A DNA stretch of 64,000 nt from Larix kaempferi (GCA_027924585.1 BSBM01000812.1:434001-498000); one strand, 5' to 3'. Positions 11,412-22,661 are shown, counted from the stretch's first letter. Made by a program: numbers and translations. Notes: generated by a model not told the origin, from the letters alone.

Positions 11412-12386
11412 CATAACTCCGACCTAAAGATCTCCCAGGGCACAAATTATATGTCCTCCCAGACCAATGTCTCGAAAGAGCATCCCAGGTTGTTACGGGT
11501 ACACAACTCCAACCTATAGGATCTCCCAGACATGCTCATCTGCACAACCTCATCCACGACCACAAAGTATCATCCTGATACTCACCATACGTCATCCTGA
11601 TGTACACATGATCATCCTCATCATCATCACTGCAACATCCTGCTGCATGTCATATGGAGAAGCTCGTCATCCACGATCATCCTGATCATACAATGCATCC
11701 ACCTGATGCATACCAAGTATCTACCTGATACATATCATCATACATGATCTACCTGATCATACAATGTATCCACCTGATACATACATAGATACATGATCCA
11801 CACAATGTATCCACCTGATACATATCAACATACATGATATCAGTATCCACCTGATACATATACAGATACATGGTCCAAGCATCCAACATGATGCATATAA
11901 AAAATACATACAAATGATCCAACTGATCATATCCAGCATCCAACATGATGCATACATACATAAATGATTCAACTGATCATATCCAGCATCCAACATGATG
12001 CATATATATATAAATTATCCAGCTAATCATGATGCATATATACATATACAGAGTAGTAACTAGAGCATCGTTCTGATGCTCATCATCCATGATCCTCCTG
12101 ATCATCATAGCATCGTCCTCTTCATATCATCTCATCGTCCACGAAGCACAGCCTAGATGCACATCATCCAGCACTTACACCACCGACATGGGAGAACACA
12201 TCTACCACCATTCGGGGAAGGCTCTAGCCCTTACTTTTTCACCATGGGAGAACACAGCTACCACCATGTGAAAAATGGCTCAGCAATTACATCACGACCA
12301 AGGGAGAACATATCAACCATGTCAGAAAAGCTCATGTGCATCTGCATCTTCCGGACTCATCACTTCCCTTTGGAAGGAACCTTGAT
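11412..12386 (-). repeat. E2 3' untranslated region with degenerate tandem repeats
   Basis: No coding sequence is seen. From about 11690 to 12060, short units based on CACCTGATACATA, CATACATGATC and CATCCAACATGATGCATA recur in loose tandem. On the minus strand this is between the end of RNase H and the 3' LTR. A second pair of repeats, built on GGGAGAACACA, lies at about 12190-12310. Confidence 0.7.
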
Positions 12387-12781
12387 CTAAAGTGCACCAA
12401 GCCTCTCTTTGAAGTAGTCAAACTGCACTATGGCCAACGGCTTGGTCAATACATCTGCAAATTTCTCATTCTTCGCAACATACTCTGCTTCGGTTGTACT
12501 TAGTGTTACACATGACTACTTCCTGCTAAACCAAGAGATCACACCTGATCCCTATCTGCAGCACTGCCTGCCCAATCTGAATCAACATAACCCTGCGGGT
12601 TAAACTTTTGATTCGCATCATAATTGAGCCCATAATCAACTGTACCCTTCAGGTACCTCAGAATATGCTTTACAACAACCAGGTGAACACTCCTCGGATC
12701 CGTCAGGAACTGGCTCAATGTGTTCACCGCAAAGCAAATATCTGGTCTCGTGTTTGTCAGGTACATCAAGGACCCAATCAT
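12387..12781 (-). pseudogene. E2 copia RNase H (degenerate)
   Basis: On the minus strand, after the RT end, GSLMYLTNTRPDICFAVN (about 12722-12775), HILRYLKGT (about 12645-12671), and GYVDSDWAGS (about 12567-12596) are the standard copia RT-RNase H connection and first RNase H block. The segment then jumps (internal loss near 12539) to SWFSRK, TLSTTEAEY-like sequence and ADVLTKPL (about 12440-12465), which end copia polyproteins. A TAG at 12387-12389 closes the frame. In an active element this enzyme would degrade the RNA strand of the RNA-DNA hybrid. Confidence 0.85.
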
Positions 12782-13570
12782 CTAACGATACATAGTGATA
12801 TCAACCGGATCAAATGAAGAATCACACAGAAGCTTCAAGTTTGATGCCATAGGTGTGGCCATGGCCTTGCAGTCCATCATCCCGAATCTCTTCAGGAACT
12901 CCACTACATACTTCCCTTGTCCAAGGAAGATTCCATCTGTACTCTGCCACACCTCCATGCCTAGACAATAGTGCATCAACCCCAAGTTTTCAACTCGAAC
13001 TCAGCAGCAAGCTTCCGCTGCATGTCGGCAATCAATCTATCCTCACCTGTTACAAACAGGTCATCCACATAGTAGTATCACTGGATTTCCTTCCTCAACC
13101 TTGTAGTGAAGTTTGGAATCCGCTTTACTCTTGGTAAAGCCCAAACTGGATAGAAAGTTGTCTATCCTAACATACCAAGTTCTGCACATATATGACTCCC
13201 TGTCATGTGTCTCAAAACCAAGTGGATGCTCCACGTACACTTCTTATTTAACTATACCATTCAAGAAAGCTGTCTTGAAATCCATATGGTGTATCTTCCC
13301 TATCATCACTGTAGCCAGAGCAAGTACTGATCTAATGGAAATGTATATGGCTATAGGAGCAAAAGTCTCTATGCTACCACCTACAGCATGCTTGATCTGT
13401 AGATCCTCTTGGAAGTCACTACAGACTCCCCTTCAGGTCTTGGGACTGGTACTCCTCGATGATGTCATTCTTCATGACCAACCGGTACTCCTCGATGATG
13501 TCATTCTTCATGATCAACTGGTACTCCTCGATGATGTCATTCTTCCCATATCCTGGGAACTTCAATATTT
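12782..13570 (-). pseudogene. E2 copia reverse transcriptase (degenerate)
   Basis: The catalytic YVDD is on the minus strand at 13060-13071 (Tyr-Tyr-Tyr-Val-Asp-Asp-Leu). Downstream on that strand come a GEDRLIADMQ-like helix and MGLMHYCLGMEVWQ (about 12944-12985), with ATPMA near 12850. Upstream, MDFKTAFLNG-like sequence near 13260-13300 carries the first catalytic Asp block. Frameshifts and stops break the ORF. Its N-terminal part contains a 33-bp unit present three times (13446-13550). Confidence 0.85.
13446..13550 (-). repeat. 33-bp unit repeated three times in E2 RT region
   Basis: The unit begins GTACTCCTCGATGATG and continues with TCATTCTTC; it occurs at about 13449, 13482 and 13526. 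Three near-perfect copies in an otherwise decayed coding region suggest local duplication after or near insertion. Confidence 0.85.
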
Positions 13571-16422
13571 TCAATAGATAACTTTGTTGCGGAACAAATG
13601 TTGTAGTCCTTCTTTGGTAGGTGATGGTATACGATCTCTCCTACACAATAAGTTAAATTGCATGATTAGAAAACATCTCATAGTTTTCAGAACAAATTCT
13701 TACATATAAAGAAATATGTCATACAGTCATGCAATTATCTTAGCCAATGCTTCAATACAACATTTATCCATGTTCCACAACTTTCTAGATGCCTTCCAGT
13801 CTCTACCAGAACATTGTTAAGAGTTTGCACTACTCCCAACATGTCAGCAAAGAGGTTTCATTCTAGATAAGTAGAAATGGAATGTTGTATAGTTCCATAG
13901 GCCACTTACCCATGTATATTAGTAGTATGATGTTCATCAATGCAACTATTCTAATATGCATAATACACAACCTAATTATAGGAACATAAGCATATACATC
14001 ATTGAATAACATTATGTAAGAAATGACAATTCAAATACTTATCTTTGTTTGGTTGCTGGGTGGACTCCCTCTGAATCTTTGCAACTCCATTCTGGTGTGG
14101 ATTGTGAGAAGTGGTCAACTCCCTCTGAATATCTGCATCCTTGCAGAAACTACTGAAGTGTGCTCCTTTGCTTTTTTGCAGGAACAACTGGAGTGTGCTC
14201 CCTCTTGATCTTTGCTTCCTAGATTACATGTCCTTGAACTTACATCCATCCTTAATCACTATGCATGCTTATTAGTATCATCATTGTGTTATCCTTGAGG
14301 TCTCATACATAATCACACATTTATTAGTATAATATTAATACTATCAAAACACAATAGTCTTAAACATGTATAGTCATGATCATTCACAGATAATAAACAT
14401 TAGTATTCAAGGTTTCAAAGAAGTCTTCTTTTACTCATGCATATTCTTATTTGATCATAGGACTCTTCTGATTAGTTAAATCATCAATGCATAAACCCAT
14501 GATTACGCAAACCTATACCTTCATGATTCTTCTGGTTAGTCATATCATCAATTATGGTAAGAAACATAATATGCATACAACCATGACTATTCAAACCTAT
14601 GACTTCATGAATAATCATTATCAACAACACAACAATATAAGATCCTAACACAAGGTAGGATTCTAGCTTGATATAGGAAAAACATACTTGGATTAGCATG
14701 CTAGCTAGTTATGTCTAACATACCCGCATAATGTCTTCTGGTTCTCTTCAGTGACTTGTGCTAGTAACCTGCATGTCTCATAGGTTAACCATTGTAGAAC
14801 CAAGTTATACACCTCGAAAGTAGATCTTCTACGTGATCCATGACAATGGATGAATCTTTGTTTTCATGTCACCATGATCATATGTTCTTGAAGTAGAACA
14901 TGATTTGTCTTTCTTGGTGTACCTTTTATGTTAGCAGACAACATAAACCTCATACAACACCATAATGAATTAGTACAATCATAAGTGTCAACACCCTAAC
15001 CAATGAATATCTTCTATCATGCATTCATAATTTTGTTAAGGTGATATGACAAATCTAAAATCAAGATTGTACTAACCGTAATAACATGAAGACAAACATA
15101 CCATAAACTTAATCATGAACAAATATCGAAACATACCTTGATGAGTCATACCTGCCAAGATCACTTGTAATCTTCTTATGTAAGGCCTTAGCCTCATCTC
15201 CCTCTGAAACAGGAACTTCTTCACTTATGCAGGTGACCAATACATCTTCTTCTAGGATTAACCCAATCCACTTGATTTGCAAGAACTGGAACTGGAGCTG
15301 GATTAGGGTTTGTTAGAGAAACCCCAAAAATTCAAACTTTGAATTTCAAACTTCTGAAAGGATAGAAATATGCGCCTTGATGAGTTGATCAAGCTGGTAT
15401 ATTCAGAATTTGAAAACTACAAGTTTCACTCCTCAATTTTGCCTTTGAAACTTCCGGATTCACTAGATGTGACCCTAAACTGGGGTTTGATAAAGCCCAC
15501 TCTTCTGCCCAATCAAAAGGTTTGATCCAAATCTCTAAGCTTATATTTTTATGAGGAGCTTCCAGCCATGTTCACAGATTTCAAAAATTCCCATTTTTGC
15601 AGAAGCCCTAATTTTCCACTTTTCTGATCAAAGTCCCGAACTAGGGTCTAATCAAGCCCGGCCTTCTGCCCAACCAAAAATTCTGATCTTGGTCTCTAAA
15701 TTTCAATTTTGATGAGTAGCATTCATCCATGGTCTCTGATTACAAAAATTCCAACTTTATCCGAAGCCCTAAATTCCGGAATCCATGAATGAAGGTGCTC
15801 AAAAATAATTTTGTTTTGACAGAAATATGTACCTGATTGTTTTTGGTGTAACTATGAACTTTTTGATCCACAGGGTCTGAAAACTTTTCTTGAGATAGCC
15901 CGACCTGTTATCTTTCCATCCCGATAGGTATGACCTCAATTGGATTCTCTGAGAGATATTTATGCCAAGTGTCGTAACGTGACCTGTTAATGGGATAACA
16001 CAGGAGAGCGAACTTGCACGGCGTTCCACGTGTCACTGGTTCAACTTTGGCCTCTGAAACATTTTCTTGAGATAGTACAGTCTGTGTACTACCTGTCACA
16101 TTCTACGAAATTTCATTTGGAGCTTCCTAGCCCAAGTTATGACCTTTTTCCCAAGGTCACCTGATTTTGACTCAGATCTGGAAGAGGCAGAAACCCTATA
16201 TTGTACAGATCATAAATAACAAAGTACAATGACTTAGAGGTTTTCCTTTGGACACAAGGTACATGGGGATCTGGTCTTCTACTTGTAAAATTTTTAGACC
16301 CAAAAACATTGCCAAATCGGATTTATAGCGAAAGTGCTACGATGATTGGTTTTTGCTATATCAAGCCCTAGCAACGTAAGTGCAAGTGTCATACATGCCA
16401 TATCATGCCTTCTTTCAGGCTA
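13571..16422 (-). other. E2 interval between primer site and RT: non-coding, with an integrase scrap
   Basis: A copia element should have gag, protease and integrase here. The only recognisable piece is on the minus strand at about 14050-14165: FCKDADIQRELTT and NPHQNGVA, the integrase block around the catalytic Glu, which is not retained (the residue after NGVA is Lys). The rest is AT-rich. Long stretches (13790-13860 and 14340-14510, for example) closely match the same interval in E4 (36510-36600 and 36950-37080). The part near 15.2-16.4 kb resembles a 5' leader, with repeats of the CCCAATCAAAAGG type. Confidence 0.65.
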
Positions 16423-16434
16423 GCTCTGATACCA
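16423..16434 (-). other. E2 primer-binding site (tRNA-iMet)
   Basis: The minus strand reads TGGTATCAGAGC directly inside the 5' LTR, an exact match to the plant initiator-Met primer site. Confidence 0.9.
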
Positions 16435-16986
16435 TGCTAAATTTTCAGAATTTACTTCAATCTGATCTAGGATCTTAACTGAGAGAAGAACATGTACAGC
16501 AAATCTACAGCATATCAATCATGGACACAAGAATGCAAGCACACAAGAGACACAAAGTTTACTTGGGAAAAACCATAAAGGTGAAAAACCCCAATAACTT
16601 CCTCAGAGAAAGATAGAACAGTGATACAACCAGAATACAAGAGATAGTCTTCTCCTACCAGCAGAGCCTCCTCCTCCACAAGTGCACCACTCTCCACTAG
16701 GGTGGTCTAATAACCCTTTGACGCACATGGCCGACCCCCAATAGGGTGGTCTAATAACCCTTTGACCCACATGACTTATACAGGGTCGACCCCAACAAGG
16801 TGGTCTAATAACCCATCAAGTATAAGTTACGAAACTTACAATATAACTGATGACACTTCCGTATAGAGGAATAATAACATCTCTATAGGAATACAACCAC
16901 TTCCGTATAGAGGAATAATAACATCTCTATAGGAATACAATATACATATATGTGAAATAAATTCCGAAGTTACATATACATCAACA
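16435..16986 (-). repeat. E2 5' LTR (right, 552 bp, internally deleted)
   Basis: It is close to the left LTR by eye outside the gap. Between 16694 and 16695 it lacks the 138 bp present at 10938-11075, including the TATA box. As this is the 5' LTR on the minus strand, the copy has lost its core promoter. Confidence 0.9.
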
Positions 16987-16991
16987 TGGAG
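16987..16991 (+). repeat. E2 target-site duplication, right copy (TGGAG)
   Basis: Pairs with 10673-10677. Confidence 0.75.
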
Positions 16992-17659
16992 GATAGTCTA
17001 CCAGATGCGTTGTTGTTTTATATCCATATAGAAGATGAATACTTCAGATATATGATAGAATTTATAACTACAGGATTAGCGCCTACAAAGTTTACTACGC
17101 AACATAAGAAACAATTAGTGGTAAGAGCTGTTGACTTTGCCATAATTGCTGGACAATTGTATAAATTAGGACTAGATGAAGTATTGCGAAGATGCGTGCT
17201 AGAACATGAAATACCTAGTGTACTGGTTGAAGCACATTCAAGTGTATCTAAAGGACACTACACAATAAGAGCTATTGCGTAGAAAATTGATTAGGACTAT
17301 GGTGGCCTACAATACACAAAGTCTCCAAATAACATTGTTGGAAGTGTGATGTATGCCAAAGAACATAAAATACATCTCATTGAGATGAGATTCCAGTGAT
17401 GCCACAACTGACACTTCAAGCCTTTGATAAATGGGCTATTGACTTCATGGGACCTCTTAACCCACTAGGGAAGTGAACTGGCTCAAGGTATATCATCACA
17501 GCTACAGATTATTTAACGAGATGGGCTGAAGCAAAACCAGTGAAGGACTGTAGTGTAGTTACAGCCACGCATATCATCTTCAAGAATATTTTGACAAGAT
17601 TTGGCTGTCCAAATATTTTAATGAGTGATCAGGGAAACCATTTCCTAAATAGAACTATT
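16992..17659 (+). pseudogene. G1 integrase, zinc domain and first part of catalytic core (cut by E3)
   Basis: The open segment 16986-17282 encodes the region before and within the HHCC zinc domain: KKQLVVRAVDF, then EAHSSVSKGHY with two His. After a stop at 17280 and a frameshift near 17300, CDVC (17345-17356) gives the Cys pair. The core begins FDKWAIDFMGPL. The first catalytic Asp is GAC at 17441-17443 and the second is GAT at 17627-17629 in LMSDQG, 62 residues later. TATDYLTRWAEAKPVKDCS between them is typical of gypsy integrases. E3 enters 10 codons after the second Asp. Confidence 0.88.
17655..17659 (+). repeat. E3 target-site duplication, left copy (CTATT)
   Basis: CTATT at 17655-17659 is repeated exactly at 30772-30776. 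Confidence 0.95.
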
Positions 17660-18364
17660 TGTTGGCTTGGTTTTGCAACCAAGCTTAGTGCTATGGGCAC
17701 CTTCTAACTAGTAGCAGCAGTTTCAATAGAAATAAATAACAATAAATTAAATCTAAACTAAACTAAACTAGCATGTGCATTTTGAATTAAAGAACAAGAA
17801 CAAGAAAGATAAAAAATAATTTTTTGTATTGACAATGGGGAAAGCAAATGCTTGCAAGAACAATACCTCCAAGTGATGAAGGTTGTTTGAATGGCTCCAA
17901 TGGTGAGCAGCTCCAATCTCCAATGGGTCCTTTCTCCAAGGTTGCTACAATGGCCAAATACTCAAGGGAGATTTTGGCAGCATGAGGATAGGAATATGGA
18001 TGGATGTGAAATGAGGAGCCCCTACCACCTTTTTATAGGTTTTGGTGGTGGGAAATACCATTTGTGGTTTTGTGGAAACCAAATGGTATTGACCAACATG
18101 GTTTAGGTACTTTTCCCTCCTTTTTCCTTTTTTGAATAAAATTAATATTTTTATTCCCTTTTTAATATTTTGGGAATTTTGGACCCTTTTTGAGGGTTTT
18201 TTATGCTTTTTAGGAAAAATAATCTTTTTGAGTGGGAAAAAAGGGGTGTACCAAGGTCTTTTGGTGACCTTTTGTTGGCTTCAGAGGCTCAGATGGTGGA
18301 AAAGTGGACAAATGGGTCATGTGAATAAGGGAATGAGCTAGTGAGCACTTTTTGGGTGTTAACA
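17660..18364 (-). repeat. E3 3' LTR (left, 705 bp)
   Basis: It starts TGTTGGCTTGG and ends GTGTTAACA. A minus-strand TATAAAAA box lies at 18030-18037. A 71-codon ORF repeated in both LTRs (17891 and 30300) is explained by LTR duplication and is not counted as a gene. Confidence 0.95.
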
Positions 18365-18377
18365 GATTGCCCCCTGA
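18365..18377 (-). other. E3 polypurine tract
   Basis: The minus strand reads CAGGGGGCAATC directly against the 3' LTR start, a G-rich primer tract in the expected place. Confidence 0.7.
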
Positions 18378-20137
18378 TGTGTGAGGGCAAGAGCTCATCG
18401 TATGGCCGATAGACATCATAGTTCTTTTGTCTTTTTTCTGGGTTGTAAGGAGGAGAAGAGACCGATTGGAGACTGGATCCGCGTCCCATGGAAGCTGCAA
18501 AAAATAAACAAATATTACATTGCCTCAATATGAATGAGGGATAATCTCTGATAATGGACGAGGCAGGCATACCCATGCTCGTATCAAGACATATACATAA
18601 CAATTAGTCCCAAGAAGGGGGATCTAATACATAAAAAATATACTGGTACATCATAATGGTCCAGAGGGTACATTATTTTGGGATGTACTCATGATCATGA
18701 CATGGCTGATCTCAATAACTGATACACTGGAATAACTGATGAACTTGTTGGAACTGAAGGTGTCCAACATCTGTAGGGACGTAATGACTGTGAGCCATCT
18801 CTGGGAAGTATCTGTAACTGTATACTCGAGGGAGTATAAAACTGGGGTACATCTGAATACTGTCTCCATACGCAACCTGGATATCTATAGGAACAGTGTA
18901 ACTGGTTGTATCCATAGGTAGACTCTCAAATGTGGAGGAGTCAGAAGGTATCTGGGGTCTTTGACTAATAACTGAGCGGACCAATGCCCTGTGCGAGTCT
19001 CAACGATGCGATCAAGGTGTTGAAGTCGAGCATGTGAGAAACAACCATTTGGATAGGCACTGAGGACTCTTCTCGAAATGATTCGTAGGCACTCATCACA
19101 AATGGTGATGAGTCCAAGACACAGGGACCTCTAGGTCTATCCTCTGGAATAAATTTGGTTGTCGTCGACAGAGGGAGACCAGCAACTAACAAGGCAATGA
19201 TGTTTCCTTGATAGGAGCACGAGGTGTATAACTGAAGTATTGTAGTACTGATGGTAGGACCGACATACTTGTGGGGATGGGAAGTAACTGGGGTCATATT
19301 GTGGGTAGACTCAAACTTCCTTTGTTCAGAGCATGATGACATGGTTGACCTGGCAGCGTAGGGAACTGACTTATAGGTTTGAGGATCACAGCTTTTAAGG
19401 ACTGAAGGGTATGTATGACTCTGGTGGGGAATCAAGCTGATGGGTGTTGTCGAGGGGTTCTCAGGGTGACATACTGTAGAATACTCTGAACAAAGGCGAC
19501 CAAAATGGGGAAGCTATCATATGAGTAGACGTGATCTGTTGTGGCACCGAGAAGCACCATTGGGTCCTTCTTCGTAGTTTTAATGAGCTCCAAGAAGGGA
19601 TAAAAGTGTGCTCTGAATGGTACTGTCCTGTGGATTTTTTTAGCCCGGGACTGTTCGTGTTCATTGGTGCTTTCATTTTTAAGGAGTCTGAAAACGATAA
19701 GAAGACTCTGCAGTGGTTATGACTACTGTCCTGTTGGTTTTACGAGCCCAGGATGGTGATTGCTCGTGGTCGCTTTCATGTTTAGAGAGTCTGAAAGCGG
19801 TAAGGGGACTCCATTGGTGTTCTTTTTCGTAGGTTTAGTCTCCAAGGCCCGAAAAAGCATAAAATGATGCGGATGGAGAACTCTTCTAGCCGATGTGACT
19901 AGAGTATACCATTTTCATAATTAGTCTACGAGGTCCGGAAAAGGGGTAAACTTATACCAGGTAGACACTCTTTCAGATACTTTTAGCGAGCATTAAAGGA
20001 AGCAAGGTTGCTCGGCGATCTTTTCATTGTTTTAGGAGTCAGAAAAGAGCTTAACAGAAACTCCCTAAGTGCCTTTTTCGTAAAAAGGGATTGCTCGACC
20101 CGAAAAAGGGATAAAATTATACCGAACAAAAATGGAT
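18378..20137 (-). other. E3 3' region of unknown content
   Basis: Between the polypurine tract and the tandem array I recognise no domain. The minus strand has two adjoining ORFs (18984-18712 and 19435-18965, 90 and 156 codons) that overlap by 20 bases. Both are Ser/Thr/Pro/Tyr-rich, without zinc, RT or integrase motifs. From about 19690 to 20115, loose units of a CTTTTTCG ... CGAAAAAG inverted pattern recur three or four times. The ORFs could be a decayed coding region or chance. Confidence 0.35.
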
Positions 20138-21040
20138 AGATGGGAGCGAGAAAAACTCTCAAGCGTCATCATGTGTGTGGGATGCTGGATCCGGTGACAT
20201 AAAGATTGTCAAAAGGGGGTTGCGGCTTTGTGGCATGCAAACCGAGGCAATGAGAGGGCATTTTGAAAAAATGGCCAAAAAGTATGGGCGTGAGAGCGAG
20301 AAATGATCTCAAGCATCATCACAAGCGCGGGAAACTGAATCCAACGATATAAAGATTGTCAAAAATGGAGAACGGCGGATGTGGCACGCAAACCGAGGTG
20401 ACGAGGGGGGCATGGGAAAAAATGCCCAAAAAATCTAGACGTGAGAGCGAGAAATGATCTCAAGCATCATCACGAGCGCGGAAAACTGAATTCGACGATA
20501 TAAAGATGGTCGACCACGGAGAACAGCGAATGTGGCACACAAACCGAGGCGACAAGGGGGCATGGAAAAAATGCCCAAAAATCTGGGGGTGAGAGCGAGA
20601 AATGATCTCAAGCATCATCACGAGCATGGAAAACTGAATCCCGCGATATAAGGCATGCCAAAAACGGACGACAATCGATGTGGCACGCAAATCGAGGTGA
20701 CGAGGGGGGCATGGAAAAAATGCCCGAAAAATCTAGGTGTGAGAGCGAGAAATGATCTCAAACATCATCACGTGCGCGAAAAACGGAATCCGACGATATA
20801 AGACTCGTAAAAAATAGACGACGCCCGATGTGGCACGCAAACCGAGGCAACGAGGGGGCATGGTAAAAATGCCCAAAAAAATCTAGGCGTGAGAGCGAGA
20901 AATGATCTCAAGCATCATCACGAGTGCGGAAAACTGAATCCGGCGATATAAGGCATGCCAAAAATGGATGAGGGTCGACATGGCACGCAAATCGAGGCGA
21001 CAAGGGTGCCCAAAGAATGGTCAAAAATGGAGCTGGTGAA
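20138..21040. repeat. ~150-bp tandem array, six copies, inside E3
   Basis: The phrase GAGCGAGAAA marks the units, at about 20142, 20291, 20442, 20590, 20740 and 20890 (spacings 149, 151, 148, 150, 150). Each unit also holds CATCATCACG, a GATATAA block, TGTGGCACGCAAA and GAGGGGGCATG. The first copy is the most diverged. The array lies just upstream of the TATA box of the plus-strand PMD gene. Confidence 0.95.
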
Positions 21041-21160
21041 AACTGGAAAAGGAAAGAACTGTCATGAATTTCTCGCTGCGTTGATTCCAATGGTACCAAC
21101 GGTTTGAGAAACGGACGTCGTATGAGACCGGAATGGCGGTTGGAAAAATGGTGGAATTTC

Positions 21161-21168
21161 TATAAATA
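21161..21168 (+). promoter_or_regulatory. TATA box of the E3 antisense PMD gene
   Basis: TATAAATA at 21161-21168 is followed by G/C-rich sequence and, at about 21281-21286, a donor-like CAG/GTAACC, which could be a 5'-UTR exon end. It faces the PMD coding region and opposes E3 transcription. This is sequence-based inference only. Confidence 0.5.
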
Positions 21169-21379
21169 GGGCGTGGGGCCCATATGACGTGTCACTGTTA
21201 CGTGCGAGTTTGGCAGAGCAGTCAGAGCTCTTTCTCGATTTCTGGGAGATTTGACCGTTGGTTTTCGATTCCGTGAGTTTCAGGTAACCCTATTCGCCTC
21301 AGCCTTTTCAATTATGTCATTTTTTGTTAGCGGCGGGCCCCCGAAGGCCATGAAATTCCACGTTGACCTTCCAACGTGG

Positions 21380-21690
21380 AATATCGCAGGTTTCGGGTCT
21401 CTTCCCGCGATGAACCGCGTGGGTTTTTAGGCTGACAGTCGCGATGTTCATCGCGACTGTGAGGTTGGAACCCGCAATGTTCATCACGAGTTCATGGGAG
21501 ATAGTCGCGATGTTCATCGCAACTGTCTAGCAAATACCCGCGATGTCCATTGCGGTTCCTTGGATGGAGGCCGCGAGGATCATCGCGGCTTTTGAGGAAA
21601 AGGCCGCGATGATCATCGCGGCTTTTGAGGAAAAGGCCGTGATGATGATCCCGGATTTTGATGAAAAAGCCGCGATGGTATTTTTGCAAA
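21380..21690 (+). repeat. CpG-rich palindromic minisatellite upstream of the PMD domain
   Basis: Units centre on CGCGATGTTCATCGCG and CCGCGATGATCATCGCGG, near-perfect palindromes. The best two units, about 33 bp each with CTTTTGAGGAAAAGG spacers, lie at 21571-21640. In one frame they read AAMIIAAFEEK repeats. Related GCCGCGATG units occur at 29570-29890 near the other end of E3. Confidence 0.85.
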
Positions 21691-21759
21691 AAAAATTTGC
21701 TGGGGCTAAAAATTTCTTCTGTTTTTTGGCAAGATGTTCAGGAGATAGACGATGATTTG

Positions 21760-22570
21760 ATGGAGAGGATTCATACTGATCCGGGGGTCTGGCAGACTCT
21801 AGCTGTGAGTAGACTTTTGAAGTTCACTCAGATCCCACCAATGCGTTCAGTGAGATGGCTCCTGAACAAGTTGGTGAGTTGGTGGGTGCCCGCAGAGGGT
21901 GCTTTTATGATTGGGGGACAGAGGTTGGAGATCACCCTCACAGACGTTTATTTTCTGACTGGGTTGCCTTGTTTGGGGGCGGTGGGAGATCTTCTGCCGA
22001 GGATCCCGCCAGGTGTGGATATGGAGGATCTACTACAGACCTTTTGTGTTGATGGGGCTATTTTGCAGAACAGTGCCTTGAGTCTGCGCTCACTACGGGA
22101 GTGGGACATGAGGGCTGTTGGGGCAGGTGTGCTGCGAGTGCTGGGTGCTGCGGCGCCACATCGTTTGTCCGGGGGACAAACGATGTTTGTGGACTCCGTG
22201 CTTCGGGGGAAGTATTATGCATGACCTCAGATGTTTCTAGCAGGTGTCCGGAGAGATCTGGACAAGTGCTATCGGGAGGGAGGAGAGTTCTGTTATGCCT
22301 CCTTTCTATGTTGTTTTTTCTTTGAGCGGGTTCCGACCTTATGACCACGGGTGCCCATTCGTGATGTTCTGGTGAGTGAGCCGCGCATGGTGCGGTGGGG
22401 GCATATGATGCCTCATGGTGGTGGTGGTATCCGCGGGTTTTTCACGGAGGAGGTATATGAGCAGTGGGAGCAGATGCCCCTGGTGATTGAGGATTACCCG
22501 TATGCTGGCATGGACTACCGAGGCGACCCAGAGATGCCTCGAGCCCAGGGACAGGCCTGCCGTTTAGACA
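21760..22570 (+). pseudogene. Plant mobile domain (PMD) protein, exon 1, antisense cargo of E3
   Basis: The frame beginning upstream at 21658 runs to 22570 with only two stops, TGA at 22222 and TGA at 22342, and no frameshift. PMD hallmarks, in order, are LLKFTQIPPMRSVRWLL (about 21814-21864), LVSWWVPAEGAF (21871-21906), LEITLTDVYFLTGLP (21928-21972), FVRR-like and CYREGGEFCYASFLCCFFF (about 22267-22323), and EPRMVRWGHM (22381-22410). PMD (aminotransferase-like plant mobile domain, as in MAIN/MAIL proteins) is known from host genes and from transposable elements. The ATG at 21760 is the first after the repeat-derived region, but 21658 is also open, so the start is uncertain. Both stops differ from sense codons by one transition. 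The copy may be recently disabled, or functional in sister copies. Confidence 0.8.
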
Positions 22571-22661
22571 GTATGTTTTGTGGTTTGTTTTATACTATAT
22601 CATGTGATTTGTTTATGATTATAGTTAGATGTGTGTATGATGGTTTATTTGCATTGTGCAG
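22571..22661 (+). other. Probable 91-bp intron in the PMD gene
   Basis: It begins GTATGT and ends TTGTGCAG, is T-rich, and joins the two exons in frame (split codon A/AT). The exon frame then continues as a Pro/Gly-rich segment. No transcript evidence is available. Confidence 0.65.

Larger units (their letters stand above)
10678..16986 (-). mobile_element. E2: Ty1/copia element with degraded RT, between G1 RNase H and integrase
   Basis: Related LTRs lie at 10678-11367 and 16435-16986. A perfect TGGTATCAGAGC primer site lies inside the right LTR on the minus strand. Copia RT and RNase H are recognisable on the minus strand (12387-13570), with an integrase scrap near 14.1 kb. No gag and no complete integrase are seen. 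The 5' LTR has a 138-bp deletion that removes its TATA box. The left LTR is followed by a 44-bp copy of the G1 flank where a polypurine tract should be. Confidence 0.88.

Noticed and set aside
17891-18106. 71-codon ORF, identical at 30300-30515
   Set aside because: It lies within both LTRs of E3; the duplication reflects LTR identity, not conserved protein.
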